Origin: Xestospongia bergquistia
Taxonomy: Eukaryota > Porifera > Demospongiae > Haplosclerida > Petrosiidae
NCBI GenBank assembly: GCA_963965975.1
Contig: OZ014421.1
Location: 1,307,001-1,371,000, forward strand
DNA length: 64,000 nt
Direction: 5' to 3'
Shown: in pieces, positions 1 to 10,592 of the stretch
How positions within the stretch are numbered: position 1 is the first letter of the stretch
Layout of the letters: the number at the start of each line of letters is the position of its first letter
Position numbers and translations under genes: made by a program
The notes under the pieces: generated by a model
Told to the model about the DNA's origin: nothing
The model's database searches: none
What the model saw: the letters and a program-made list of their open reading frames with translations, nothing else

Positions 1-1060
1 CAGTGTTGTTGTATAGAGTGCAGTTATTTAAATCAATAGTGCCATTCCCATATGAATCAATGTACAACCCTCCTCCATAATGGGCTGCAGTATTTTTGAA
101 TATTGTGCAGTTACTAAACTCAATACTACCACCTCCATGCAAGACAATATCCACTCCTCCTGCTAACAGAGCAACATTATCATATACAGTGCAGTTAATA
201 AACTCAATACTACCACCTCCTAATGAAAACATCCCCATAGCTCCTCCAAACACTAGAGCAGTATTGTTGTACAAATTACAGTTACTAAGGTCAATACTGC
301 CATTCGCATACAAGCTAATATTTATATACATTCCTCCTCCATACCAAGCAGTGTTGTTGTATAGAGTGCAGTTATTTAAATCAATAGTGCCATTCCCATA
401 TGAATCAATGTACAACCCTCCTCCATAATGGGCTGCAGTATTTTTGAATATTGTGCAGTTACTAAACTCAATACTACCATCTTCATGTAAGACAATATCC
501 ACTCCTCCTGCTAACAGAGCAACATTATCATATACAGTGCAGTTAATAAACTCAATAGTACCACTTCCTAATGAAAATATCCCCATTCCTCCTCCGAACA
601 CTTGAGCGGTATTTTTGTATAAATCACAGTTACTAAGGTCAATACTGCCATTCCCATGCAATGTAATATCCATTCCTCCTCCATACTGAGCAGCTGTATT
701 GTTGTATAGAGTGCATTTACCTAAGTCAATACTGCTATTCCCATACAAGTTAATAAACATTCCTCCTCCATACCATGCAGCAGTATTGTTGTATAGAGTG
801 CAGTTATCTAATTGAATATTGCCATTCACATACGAGCTAATATCCATTCCTCCTCCATACCAAGCAGTATTGTTGTATAGAGTGCAGTTATCTAAGTGAA
901 TACTGCTATTCTCAAACGAATCAATGTACAACGCTCCTCCATACTGAGCAGTGTTGTTGCATATAGTGCAGTTATTAAACTCAATACTACCACCTCCAAA
1001 CAAGATAATACTCACTCCTCCCCCATACTGAGCAATATTGTTTGAAAACATACTATTTTC
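1..1060 (-). repeat. Coding beta-helix repeats with a 348-bp higher-order duplication
   Basis: Units of about 84-90 bp encode the GGG/NCTxYNN repeats of gene A. Positions 1-348 and 349 onward are near-identical for most of their length, giving a period of 348 bp (116 codons, four units). The in-frame block duplication shows growth by unequal exchange of several units at once. Confidence 0.85.
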
Positions 1061-1786
1061 TATGTTTATCTCAGCTTCATTATCATTACCATATCTCAAA
1101 TGTATGCCAGATCCTAAACCCAGTGTAAAATTTGACTTGAAAATATTAACTCTGGACAGTCTGTTAATTTTGTCATTATAGATTATATATACATTGCCTA
1201 CAAAAGTCTCTAGAGCTCCATTGTTAGCAAATGAGGAATTAGCAATTAATACATCATAAGCATTAAGAAGAAAAAGTCCATCACCTGAACTATTTTGGAC
1301 TGATACATATTCTAATGTGACATTTTTGATGTTAACAAAGTATAAGCTAACACTATAATATTGATGCCAGTTAAACTCACAGTTTGCTATTGTTAATGAT
1401 TTCAATAAGATATCACTGCTACTAGTAAATAGTATACCGGTTCTGTTGCTATCACTACACCTTATTACTGTGGTAGATTGCATAACTGTCTCATGGAAGC
1501 CTTGTTCTATATGACCCAGTCCCTGTAGAGTTATATTACTTACATTGCTGATATATAATATACCTTGTAGAGTATGAGTTCCCTCTAGGAAGTAGAAAAT
1601 CGCATCATCAGTGAAGTAAGATGCATTATCAGCAGTGTAGTAGGAGAGGTTGTGACAAGGTAGGTCAGTATAAGGGCAAGATTTTCCATTGGGAGCTGCA
1701 GAGACATAATACTCAGAAGCAGTAGCATATTCACTGTAGATATACAGTATAACTGATGTTATATAATAAATATGACACCAGCTCAT
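1..1786 (-). CDS. Array gene A: beta-helix repeat membrane protein, N-terminal 595 codons (partial)
   Basis: The frame is open from the ATG at 1786 to the left edge of the window, so the C-terminal half is missing. The start matches the conserved family start (Met-Ser-Trp-Cys-His-Ile-Tyr-Tyr) and has a GCCACC stretch just upstream. Residues 1-23 look like a signal peptide, with likely cleavage after Val-Thr-Ala. Residues about 24-240 are the conserved N-terminal domain. From about residue 243 to the edge there are at least 12 units of roughly 28 residues following the pattern S-I-x-F/L-x-N-C-x-I/L-Y-x-N-T-A-x-x-GGG-M/V-x-I, as in right-handed parallel beta-helix proteins. Intact relatives have only about 4-7 such units before the Cys-rich and membrane parts, so this copy is unusually expanded. 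A membrane domain beyond the edge is expected from the family but not seen. Function is unknown; a cell-surface role is inferred. Confidence 0.85.
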   Translation of the reverse strand, partial: MSWCHIYYITSVILYIYSEYATASEYYVSAAPNGKSCPYTDLPCHNLSYYTADNASYFTDDAIFYFLEGTHTLQGILYISNVSNITLQGLGHIEQGFHETVMQSTTVIRCSDSNRTGILFTSSSDILLKSLTIANCEFNWHQYYSVSLYFVNIKNVTLEYVSVQNSSGDGLFLLNAYDVLIANSSFANNGALETFVGNVYIIYNDKINRLSRVNIFKSNFTLGLGSGIHLRYGNDNEAEINIENSMFSNNIAQYGGGVSIILFGGGSIEFNNCTICNNTAQYGGALYIDSFENSSIHLDNCTLYNNTAWYGGGMDISSYVNGNIQLDNCTLYNNTAAWYGGGMFINLYGNSSIDLGKCTLYNNTAAQYGGGMDITLHGNGSIDLSNCDLYKNTAQVFGGGMGIFSLGSGTIEFINCTVYDNVALLAGGVDIVLHEDGSIEFSNCTIFKNTAAHYGGGLYIDSYGNGTIDLNNCTLYNNTAWYGGGMYINISLYANGSIDLSNCNLYNNTALVFGGAMGMFSLGGGSIEFINCTVYDNVALLAGGVDIVLHGGGSIEFSNCTIFKNTAAHYGGGLYIDSYGNGTIDLNNCTLYNNT

Positions 1787-2000
1787 GATGGTGGCGTGTT
1801 CTACAGCAGATAAATAAATACTTTGGTACTCGTCGTTTGCGTCAAAATGTGCCTTTTAAGAGATCAATCTGATATTAGGCACGGTATCCGAAATAGATCG
1901 TTATTACGGTTGTATAAAACACACGACGTCGCTGTTATAATTTAAGCAACGATGTCTACTTTTAAGCTTGAAGAAGGACACGTGGTGGTTACATTGTCTA
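1787..2000 (-). promoter_or_regulatory. Conserved upstream block of gene A
   Basis: This 5' flank is shared with genes C and D although DNA further out is less alike. It contains a palindromic GACGTC (CRE/ATF-like) at 1925-1930, about 140 bp before the ATG, and a palindromic CACGTG E-box at 1979-1984. An AT-rich stretch that could serve as a TATA region lies between them. A promoter role is inferred from conservation and position only. Confidence 0.5.
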
Positions 2001-5000
2001 GAAATGATTTGTTTTCTCATAAAAGATAACTTAGTAATACTCTCTGAAGTAAGAGCTATATAACTATATATATTGATGGAACATTAGTACATGTCCCTAT
2101 TTGCTTTAACAAGTAGTAACTATACGAACATAGCAAGCAGTTTCCATTGTATGGTAAATACAAAGATAAGAACTTTTCTATACTTCTAGCAACATTACAC
2201 CAAGTTTCTGACATTACTACAAATAACCAATAAATAACACTGTATAATATTATATACTAATAAATCACATTAAAATAATTATGAATTTAAAATTTTCTCA
2301 TGACACTACAGCTTTAATTACTACACAGACTGTAGTATTCTTTTACTGTATCAAGAATACTTTAAACAAAAATGACAGACAATGACTTAAGATCTAATAT
2401 ATATCAGCCACTCCTGTATTTACTAATGGAGAAAACTTTACAATCACATTTTATACACCCACTACTAATCATATATGTTGTTGTACTATATTATTGACTG
2501 TGATCACATTATAAAATTGTTTTGTGTCCATTATGTCAAGCAATCATGTGGTAAAAGGTGACCTGTTCACTATTTGTATGTAACTGTAATCTGTCACAAA
2601 ATGTATCTAAAAGCAACTATTCCCTTAGATTGTGGAGAAGTCGGTCTCTTAAAAATGAGAGAGACCATCTCAGTGTGTCTTTTATTTAGTGATTATAGTA
2701 CTGACTTAGACTATATGTTAGACACTGACTTAAGGATCTCCTAGTGAAAAATATTATAACTACATTATTCATTTGTTTTGTACTAATCACAAATGTTTAT
2801 GTAGCATACTATACTATAGAGTGCCATTTGCATATGTCTTATGTCATTAGTGACTGTAATCATCTTAAAAGCTTGTTTTGTGTCATGTGTCTGTTATGAT
2901 AAGCAGTCATGTAGTCATTAGGGTAACAGGTGACCTGTATAGTATTTGTAATTATCAAGTATTCTACCACTAGACGTGTTTATTGTAGTAGAAACAATAA
3001 CTTTATAATTAATATACTTACTAGCTAACAATAACACAGTAAATGGAACATTGTATAATCTAATTGTTAAGACAATACAATTATCTTATTATTCTTACTA
3101 CACTACTATTATATATAAGATATAACAATTATATGAATGATATATAATTAGTAAATAATGTCAGAGTTAACTTTAGATTTTTGCCATATCAAGCTAAATA
3201 ATATACTTAACAATACACGCTAATATATCAGGATCACTCCCATATATATCTGTAAAGACATTTTACAAATACTTATATAAAAGAATTGAGAAGGTGTTGA
3301 TTATATTAGTAGAATGTCACTGTTTAAATTACTTTTTTAATTGATTCATGAACATTTTAGCGACAAAAATCCATACAAAATACACTGAAGTGCATATAAA
3401 ACACCATAGTAACAGTTCTGGTTCAGCATTATTTGAAATATTTCTAGTTCAAACAATATTAAACTACATGAGCAATCAATTCCAAAATACACTAGTAATC
3501 AAAACATTATGTTGTTTACTTTTGCATAAAATAAATTTGCTAAATACAACCAGTATAAACATATATTGATTAAATGAACTAATCAGTCTTTACAGTGTGA
3601 CCACAACAACATTATTACAATAGTGATATCGTGTTAATGTGAATGTCATTATTAACATTTTGTCAGTTAAGCTTCAATGTTCAGACTGTAGTATTCATTT
3701 ATTGTATCAATAATACTGTAAACAATATAATAAACACTGACTTAAGATCTAATATATACCAGCTACTCTTGTTTTTATTAGTGCAGAAACCTCTATAACT
3801 ACACTTCTAACCAAATGAAGAATTTATTAACATTAAGTCTGTGCACCCACTACAAAATAAACATTTTAAGAAAATATTATTAACAATGATCACATTAAAA
3901 GCTTGCTTTGTGTCAATATGTCTGTTATAATAAGCAGTCACGTGGTGAGTGATGTAAGAGATGGGTTGTAGGCTATTTTTAATTGTCATTAAATGTACAT
4001 AAACATTAACAGGTTGATATAATAAAAAAAACAACCATATATCATGCAAACCAACAATAACACATTAAATAGAATATTACAGCACTTAAATATAATGATT
4101 GCTATGATAATGCTATTTTCATATTATTGTTATAGCACTACAAGTGAAGCCAAACATGAAATATTATTGTCATAGTCAATATTAAATTGTGTTACTGTGT
4201 TAAACATTATATTGTAAAGTAACAATGCACAATAAAAAAATATTGTCTTAGTGAAGGAAACTTTACATGATGACATCTAGGAGTACCTGTAACTCAAGAA
4301 GATAAGATCATGATGACATCAAGTGTTATTAGTTCAATAATATGAGACAACTTTCTCATCTAGAGCTATTGAGGTACTGCATTGACACAAGACGCAAGAT
4401 ATTTGTGACATCTATGAAAATGACAATAACAATTAATAATGCACATTAAGGATGACTTTCATATTTCTTAGCAAAAGGAAAATTTATATCTACATATTAT
4501 CTAAATGCTGTTGTTTTATCTGATACATTGGCTTTTGGTTAATGAATATTTACAAAATATAAATACATTGAAAGTGTCACCAAAACATTTCACTGTGACC
4601 ACGCCCATTTTGTCATACACAAGCTTTTCATTTCCTAACACTTTAAGAAAAGTATTATTAACAGCAATCACATTAAAAGCTTGCTTTGTGTCAATATATC
4701 TGTAATAATAAGAAGTCACATGGTGAGTAATGTAAGAGATGGGTTGTAGGCTATTTTTAATGCCCATTTTGTCATATTGATATGAAAATATAACAAAAAC
4801 AGGATGTACTCTTTGTTATATGAACGTATTACCAGTGGAATTTAGAAGATACATATTTTTCTTCCTTTTTAGCATTATAGACCTGTGTGATAAGAATATA
4901 TTAGTATTACATCATCTATTAACAGGTGTACTGCCTCAACTTCTTGGATTACTAACTTACTCGTAATGAACTCCATAGTGACAGCTCAGGCACTAGTCAA

Positions 5001-5629
5001 TAGTGGATTAGTAATCAAAACATTATGATGTTTACTTATTTGTATAAAATAACTTTGCTAAATGCAACCAGTATAACCACATGTATAGAGAGAAAGAGAG
5101 TATTAGGTTATAATCATATTAAACTAATGTTCTCATCATATGTACCCTCTGTAATGATAAGCAGTATATCAGTCACATATATAATAGAATATAGTTAAAG
5201 CATATTATGTATAGTGTGTACTTTAATAGTAACCTAATTAGGAAGTCAAAAGCTTATTTTTTTCTAGTTAATAAACCACAATAGTTACAATACTGTCCAT
5301 TAGTTAGTAAACTAATTATCAAGTTAAAGTTTATTATGTAGTATGTAGTTCAATAATAAACTAATTAGGAAATCAAACTAGTTTACTATGTAGTATAATA
5401 GTTACCAGAAAATCAATTAATGAAGAAATAGTGTAGCTCAATAATAATCTAGTAATAGTACTGGTATTCATTGTACTGTATAGTGTATACTTAAATTTAT
5501 AAAGTGAATAGGCTATTGTGTAGTCCAAAATAGTCAGAAAAATATTTAACAAATTCAATTTTTATTCCTGTACATCATAATAATATTATGTTGTTAATAT
5601 TGTCTAATGATATAATTAATTAGGAAGCA
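2001..5629. other. Intergenic spacer A-B made of recurring array blocks
   Basis: I see no gene here. Two recurring modules are visible. One contains GACTTAAGATCTAATATATA followed by CAGC and TGTATTTACTAGTG-like sequence (near 2388 and 3740). The other contains AAAGCTTGTTTTGTGTCA followed by a GTCTGTTATGATAAGCAGTCA-like stretch, a GTGACCTGTA-like stretch and TAGCTAACAATAACACA (near 2869, 3898 and 4675). From about 5196 to 5600 there are degenerate direct repeats of a TAGTTCAATAATAAACTAAT-type motif. The second module also forms the 3' flank of intact genes, so these are probably remnants of earlier duplicated units. Small ORFs are not conserved between copies. Confidence 0.6.
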
Positions 5630-5827
5630 CTAAAAGTTTTTGGGATCATCAGTGATATAAGATGCATTATCAGCAGTGTAGTAGGAGATGTCATGACATG
5701 GTAGGTCAATAGAAGGACAAAATACTCCATTAGGAGCTGCAGTGACATAATACTCAGAAGCAGTAACATATCCACTGTAGATATACAATATAACTGATGT
5801 TATATAATAGATATGACACCAGCTCAT
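5630..5827 (-). pseudogene. Array gene B: 5' stub of the beta-helix membrane protein family
   Basis: The 65-codon frame begins with the family signal peptide and matches gene E for about 58 codons, through Tyr-Ile-Thr-Asp-Asp. It then switches abruptly into non-coding array sequence and stops. The sequence just past the junction (AATTAATTAGGAAGCACTAA) is the same block that lies downstream of gene E near 21390. This points to an E-like gene from which about 4 kb (body plus 3' flank) was deleted. The upstream DNA is also E-like and lacks the E-box/GACGTC block. A secreted 40-residue product is possible but unlikely. Confidence 0.8.
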
Positions 5828-6388
5828 GATAGCAGAGTTTTTACGAACGAAATATTATGGGAGATGTCTTTTGTGTCAAAATGCACCTTCTATGATGAAA
5901 AAAAATGACTTATGATCTAATATATACCAGTCAAGAAAATTTCAAAGTCAAACTAGGTTAGTATGTAGTACAATAGTTATCAGAAAATCAATTAATGAAA
6001 AAATAGTCATTATTTAATTAACATAGTGAATAGGCTATTATGTACTCCATACATGTTTCTTATAGATTATCATCACTTTGGCATATGTCATGTGTCTGTT
6101 GTGACATGCAGCCACATGGTAAATAGAATAAGAGATTACTGCACATGTATGCACTTTTGCAATTGTAAATGAACTGTCCCTACATGTTTAAACATTAATT
6201 GTTTATTATAATAGAAAAAAAAAACTTTGTTCTTAATATTTTTTTAGCTAACAATGGCACAATGAAAAGGATATTGTAGCATTTGAATAAATCTGTTAGA
6301 ACAATACAACATCTTAATATTTTCTTACAAAATAATTACATAAATGACATGACAACTATACATGCAAATGTTGTCAGAATCAATAGTG
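5828..6388. other. Spacer between stub B and gene C
   Basis: The left part is the truncated promoter-proximal sequence of B, joined near 5900 to the GACTTATGATCTAATATATA module. The right part is the 3' flank of gene C, with TAGCTAACAATGGCACA and the poly(A) signal described separately. No gene is seen. Confidence 0.55.
6202..6207 (-). terminator. Candidate poly(A) signal of gene C
   Basis: TTTATT on the plus strand reads AATAAA on the coding strand, about 180 bp past the stop. The same hexamer occurs at a comparable place after E, F, G and H, which supports a functional role. Confidence 0.4.
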
Positions 6389-9300
6389 TCAATCATCTGT
6401 ATCAAACAGTGTTGATTCTCGTTTCATTTCTATTGACACCACTGACATAGTAAATTTCCTTTCACGAGGTTGTGGTTTTATTAAAGAAAGTTCCAAATCA
6501 TTAGAACTAGACAATGGTGGAGGTTTCTTGAATATATTCTTGACTTTTGTAATTGGTTGTTGCAGAGAAGAATTTATCAGACAATCCCAGACGTGATAGG
6601 ATATCAGCCGATCCCAGACTTGATAAAATATAATGCCACAGAATACAACAAATGATATTGATACTAAAACAATACTTGATGCATGTCCTTTTGAATCATT
6701 ATTGTCATTGGAAGTTTGTGCATTCATATAAGCCATAAACATGAGATTAAGAATGAAAAATTCTTCCAGAAAACCCATTGGATAAAGACGATATATTCCT
6801 TTCAAAATGTAATACATGAAGATAATGACAATTAGAAGAGATGTTAACACATCTAAGCTTTTAGTAGCCTCAGTATCTAAAGACACAACCAGTGCTAAGA
6901 TAAGACGAACTAGGAGTAAAAATCCAGTCCAAAAACGACACTTGTCTTTATATGGACCTCCATATGCATCAAAGAAAGGCTTCATATATGTTGAAAACTT
7001 TTGGTAACAACACATGTATTTTGATAGAGGTCCTTCGAATAATGGTATAGTAAGAAGGTAGAAGGTGTATGGAACAATAAATAAAATGAGTATAGCCAGA
7101 GAGAACAGGAACAATGGTATATGACAACCTTTTGCATATTGGACATTAGCATCAATGTACCATCTCAGTAATAATACAGTATTATTCTTATCATCAGTAC
7201 ATGGAATTTTGATAGAATAAAGAACCTGGAAAACAATGCGTATCAGTTTAGTGTAAGAAAGAAGGATCATAGTGGATAAGACTGGAATTGCTTGCCTTCC
7301 AACAAGTCGAACTGCTTTGCTAGAATATCGTAATAATATTATAGTAAATATTACAATAAGCCAAACATAGGCTGGAAAAACAAACTGAAGCCACATTTTG
7401 TTGCAAGAATCCATGTTACGGAAGAAACAAGTCTTAATACCTAGATCTAGATTGATCCAGGAAATGAACTGACTAAGAAAAGCCACAGAGTGTTTAGGAA
7501 AGAAGATGTGTTCGTATATTTTGACAACATTAACATAGAATATAAGTCCATTGATTGTACCCACAGACACTGTTAAGTTTAAAACAATAACAAAAGCTAC
7601 CAGTGCTATACCAGCTAAAGCAAATGGAATGATAAGGGCTATGTGGTCATTAGTACATTGTTCACAATGATTGTATCCTAACGTGAGACTGAATCCTTTA
7701 GAACATTGTCCGCAAAGTATGCCAGATCGACTATAAAGACATTGCTTGCTAGGATAGTTAAGTGTAAAACTAATATTACTCTCATTACAATAATGAAAGG
7801 GGCAGTTAGGATAAACAATAAGACAGTGTGAATTATTTTCATAACCAATCCACATATCACCATCTCTAGTTATAATTTGAGAGTTAATGTCACAAGTTAT
7901 GGAACCTGAAGTTAATTCAGGTCTGCAAGCACATTTGCCATTTGCTAATGGATACCCATTAGGACAGGGCTCAATAGCAACTTCAATGACTTTAGCATAA
8001 GGATCATATAAAGGTTCAATGATTGAACTATTAAGTGTAGCATAGACTTGTGTTGTGTTTAATGAAGGATTTATTCTTAATGTGAAGGTCACATTAGTAC
8101 AAATTGCATTTAGTCTATTGCTATGATATTGAATAATAGATGAATTATCTGATAAGCTCAATCTTATCACACCCTGCGTTAAGCTGTCTAAAATGCCAAC
8201 TGTACTTAGTGATACATTGACATAATACCCAGGTGTTACAGATATACTGACATTTGTAATAGAGCAATTAGACCAATTTGATTGACAAAAACACACTTGA
8301 ATAGGATCTGATGACACTACTGATTGACCTGTCTGTTGAGGATAGTGAAATAGGTGATCAAAGTAAAGTGTGTTTGTACAATCATCAATTTTACCACCAT
8401 ATAGGACATCACCAGATATGTCAGCTGTATTGTTGACAAAATATAACACTGTTTTAGTATCATTAGGATCATGATAAGGAATAACTTTAAAGGAACAGTC
8501 AGTGGTATTGTCAATAACAAGAGCTAGTGATACAAAGATTCCTCCACCTGACTTCCTGGCATGATTATTGATAAATGATATGTTTGTATTCTGTTTTAGT
8601 AATAATTGTGTGGATTTGTATAAAGCAATACCTCCACCATAAACGCTTAAATTGTCTACAAACATGTTATGTCCATTAAACGCTATTAGGCTCTTGTCAT
8701 CATATGATCTAATGTACATTCCACCTCCATAAGAGTGAGCAGTATTATTGTATATAGTACAATTAATATACTTGATATTACCACTTCCTAATGATATCAT
8801 CCACACTCCTCCTCCATCCTTTAGAGCAGTATTGTTGTATATATAGCAGTTATTAAGAACAATACTGCTATACGAATAAATATCCATTCCTCCTCCGTAC
8901 TGAGCAATATTGTTGTATATAGTGCAGTTACTAAACCCTATACTACCAATTCCAATAAAGTCAATATCCACTCCTCCTCCATATCTAGCAATATTGCTTG
9001 AAAACATGCTATTTTCAATAATTATCTCAGCTTCGTTATCATGATCACACCCCAAATATATACCATATCCTAAACCCAGTGTAAAATTTGAATCTAAAAC
9101 AGTAAAGCTGAACAATCTGCTAAACTGGTCATCAAAGATTATATATGCGTTACCTACAAAAGTCTCCAGATCTCCATTGTTAGCAAATGAGGAATTAGCA
9201 ATTATCCCATCATAAGCATTCTCAAGAAAGAGTCCATCACCTGAACTATTCTGGACTGATACATATTCTAATATGACACTATTGGTGTCAATAAAGTATA

Positions 9301-9742
9301 AGCTAACACTATAATAATGATGCCAGTAAAACCCACAGTTTGTTATTGTTAATAATTTCAATTGAACATCACTGCTACTAGTAAATAAAATACCAGATTT
9401 TTTCCTATCATTACACCTTATTACTGAGGTAGATTGCATAACTGTCTCGTGAAAGCCTTGTTCTATATGACCCAGTCCATGTAGAGTTATATTATTTACA
9501 TTGCTGATATTTAACATACCTTGTAAAATGTGAGTTCCCTCTAGGAAGTAGAAAATGGCATCATCAGTGAAGTAAGGTGCATTATCAGCAGTATAGTAGA
9601 AGAGGTTATGACATGGTAGGTCAGTAGAAGGACATGATTCTCCATTTGTAGTTGCAGAGACATAATACTCAGAAGCAGTAACATATCCACTGTAGATATA
9701 CAGTATAACTGATGTTATATAATAGATATGACACCAGTTCAT
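6389..9742 (-). CDS. Array gene C: beta-helix ectodomain, nine-pass membrane protein
   Basis: Single exon, 1117 residues, intact. Residues 1-23 are a signal peptide (cleavage near Val-Thr-Ala/Ser). Residues about 25-230 form the conserved N-terminal domain. Residues about 230-440 hold GGG-M-x-I and N-C-T-I-Y-N-N units of a right-handed beta-helix. Residues about 600-695 are a Cys-rich module with a C-P-x-G-Y-x-L motif, D-M-W-I-G-Y (about 631), C-P-F-H-Y-C and G-I-L-C-G-Q-C (about 680). Hydrophobic segments lie near 700-725, 726-741, 783-807, 817-841, 873-901, 935-955, 960-983, 990-1008 and 1018-1041. A D-A-Y-G-G-P-Y-K-D-K motif (about 929) precedes the sixth. With a cleaved signal peptide, nine spans would put the tail (1045-1117) inside the cell. 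Many N-x-S/T sites fit glycosylation. A receptor or channel-like role is inferred only. Confidence 0.9.
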   Translation of the reverse strand: MNWCHIYYITSVILYIYSGYVTASEYYVSATTNGESCPSTDLPCHNLFYYTADNAPYFTDDAIFYFLEGTHILQGMLNISNVNNITLHGLGHIEQGFHETVMQSTSVIRCNDRKKSGILFTSSSDVQLKLLTITNCGFYWHHYYSVSLYFIDTNSVILEYVSVQNSSGDGLFLENAYDGIIANSSFANNGDLETFVGNAYIIFDDQFSRLFSFTVLDSNFTLGLGYGIYLGCDHDNEAEIIIENSMFSSNIARYGGGVDIDFIGIGSIGFSNCTIYNNIAQYGGGMDIYSYSSIVLNNCYIYNNTALKDGGGVWMISLGSGNIKYINCTIYNNTAHSYGGGMYIRSYDDKSLIAFNGHNMFVDNLSVYGGGIALYKSTQLLLKQNTNISFINNHARKSGGGIFVSLALVIDNTTDCSFKVIPYHDPNDTKTVLYFVNNTADISGDVLYGGKIDDCTNTLYFDHLFHYPQQTGQSVVSSDPIQVCFCQSNWSNCSITNVSISVTPGYYVNVSLSTVGILDSLTQGVIRLSLSDNSSIIQYHSNRLNAICTNVTFTLRINPSLNTTQVYATLNSSIIEPLYDPYAKVIEVAIEPCPNGYPLANGKCACRPELTSGSITCDINSQIITRDGDMWIGYENNSHCLIVYPNCPFHYCNESNISFTLNYPSKQCLYSRSGILCGQCSKGFSLTLGYNHCEQCTNDHIALIIPFALAGIALVAFVIVLNLTVSVGTINGLIFYVNVVKIYEHIFFPKHSVAFLSQFISWINLDLGIKTCFFRNMDSCNKMWLQFVFPAYVWLIVIFTIILLRYSSKAVRLVGRQAIPVLSTMILLSYTKLIRIVFQVLYSIKIPCTDDKNNTVLLLRWYIDANVQYAKGCHIPLFLFSLAILILFIVPYTFYLLTIPLFEGPLSKYMCCYQKFSTYMKPFFDAYGGPYKDKCRFWTGFLLLVRLILALVVSLDTEATKSLDVLTSLLIVIIFMYYILKGIYRLYPMGFLEEFFILNLMFMAYMNAQTSNDNNDSKGHASSIVLVSISFVVFCGIIFYQVWDRLISYHVWDCLINSSLQQPITKVKNIFKKPPPLSSSNDLELSLIKPQPRERKFTMSVVSIEMKRESTLFDTDD
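6575..6628 (-). repeat. 27-bp in-frame tandem duplication in the tail of gene C
   Basis: Two imperfect 27-bp copies (6575-6601 and 6602-6628) duplicate nine codons after the last membrane segment, giving two W-D-R/C-L-I boxes where D has one W-D-R box. The duplication is absent from the other members. Confidence 0.8.
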
Positions 9743-9985
9743 GATAGCAGCGTTTTTAATGAACGGAATAGTATGGGAGATGCCTTTTGTGTCAAAATGA
9801 ACCTTCTATGACATCAACCAGATGTCTCCGAAAGGTTGACAATTTCTGAAAAAGATCGTTTTACCGTTTGGTTAAGAGACACGACGTCGCCTTTTTTATT
9901 TAAGCAACAAACAATGTTTACTTTAAGAATGACACGTGGTGGTTACATTACGTAGAAATGATTTGTTATATCACAAAAAGATAAC
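9743..9985 (-). promoter_or_regulatory. Conserved upstream block of gene C
   Basis: Matches the upstream blocks of A and D. GACGTC lies at 9883-9888, 141 bp before the ATG, and CACGTG at 9933-9938. A promoter role is inferred from conservation. Confidence 0.5.
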
Positions 9986-10548
9986 TTTACACACAATCCT
10001 CTCAGAAGTAAGAGCCATATAGCTATGTTCATGGAACAGTTTCCACTGTATGTATGGTTCATACACAGAAAAGAACTTTCTATGAATCTAAACAAGACAC
10101 TAAGCTTCTGCTGCTACTACAAATGACCAATAAACAATAATATATAATATTATAAAATCATATTAAGGTAATTGTTAACTTGGAACTTTGTCAGTCAAAA
10201 CTTTACTACACAGATTGTAGTATTCTTCCATTTTATCAAGAATACTGCAAATAAAATAATAGACACTGACTTAAGATCTAATATATACTAGCTATACTCC
10301 TGTATTTAGTAGTGGATGAAACTTTACAACTATACATTTCTAAAACAAATGAACAATTTATTAATCATATAGTCTTTACAGCCACTACTAAATATGCATA
10401 TTTTTATACTATATTATTATTGATTATGATGACATTAAAATATTGTTTGGTGTTATCTTTTTGTTATGTAAGCAATTGTGTGACAAATAGGATAAAAGGT
10501 GACCAGTACACTATTTGTAATATTTGTATTTCTACTAATCATATATGT

Positions 10549-10592
10549 TGTTGTATCATATTATTGATTGTGATCAATAATATGATACAACA
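10549..10592. repeat. Perfect hairpin: 20-bp arms, 4-nt loop
   Basis: Positions 10549-10568 are the exact reverse complement of 10573-10592, separated by TGTG. Related blocks near 2471, 18666 and 37771 keep only the left half, so the palindrome arose in this copy. Confidence 0.9.

Noticed and set aside
96..428. Plus-strand ORF opposite the repeats of gene A (similar ones at 36470-36886 and 43207-43761)
   Set aside because: It is the antisense of the GGG/NCTIYNN repeats. It is Pro/Leu-rich only because Gly and Asn codons are read backwards.
3807..4767. Small minus- and plus-strand ORFs in spacer A-B
   Set aside because: They are open only by chance in the AAGCTTGCTTTGTGTCA module; equivalents elsewhere have stops.
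6816..7007. Plus-strand ORF of about 62 codons found opposite the sixth and seventh membrane segments in every copy
   Set aside because: Its conservation is fully explained by the conserved coding strand beneath it; no independent start context or codon evidence.
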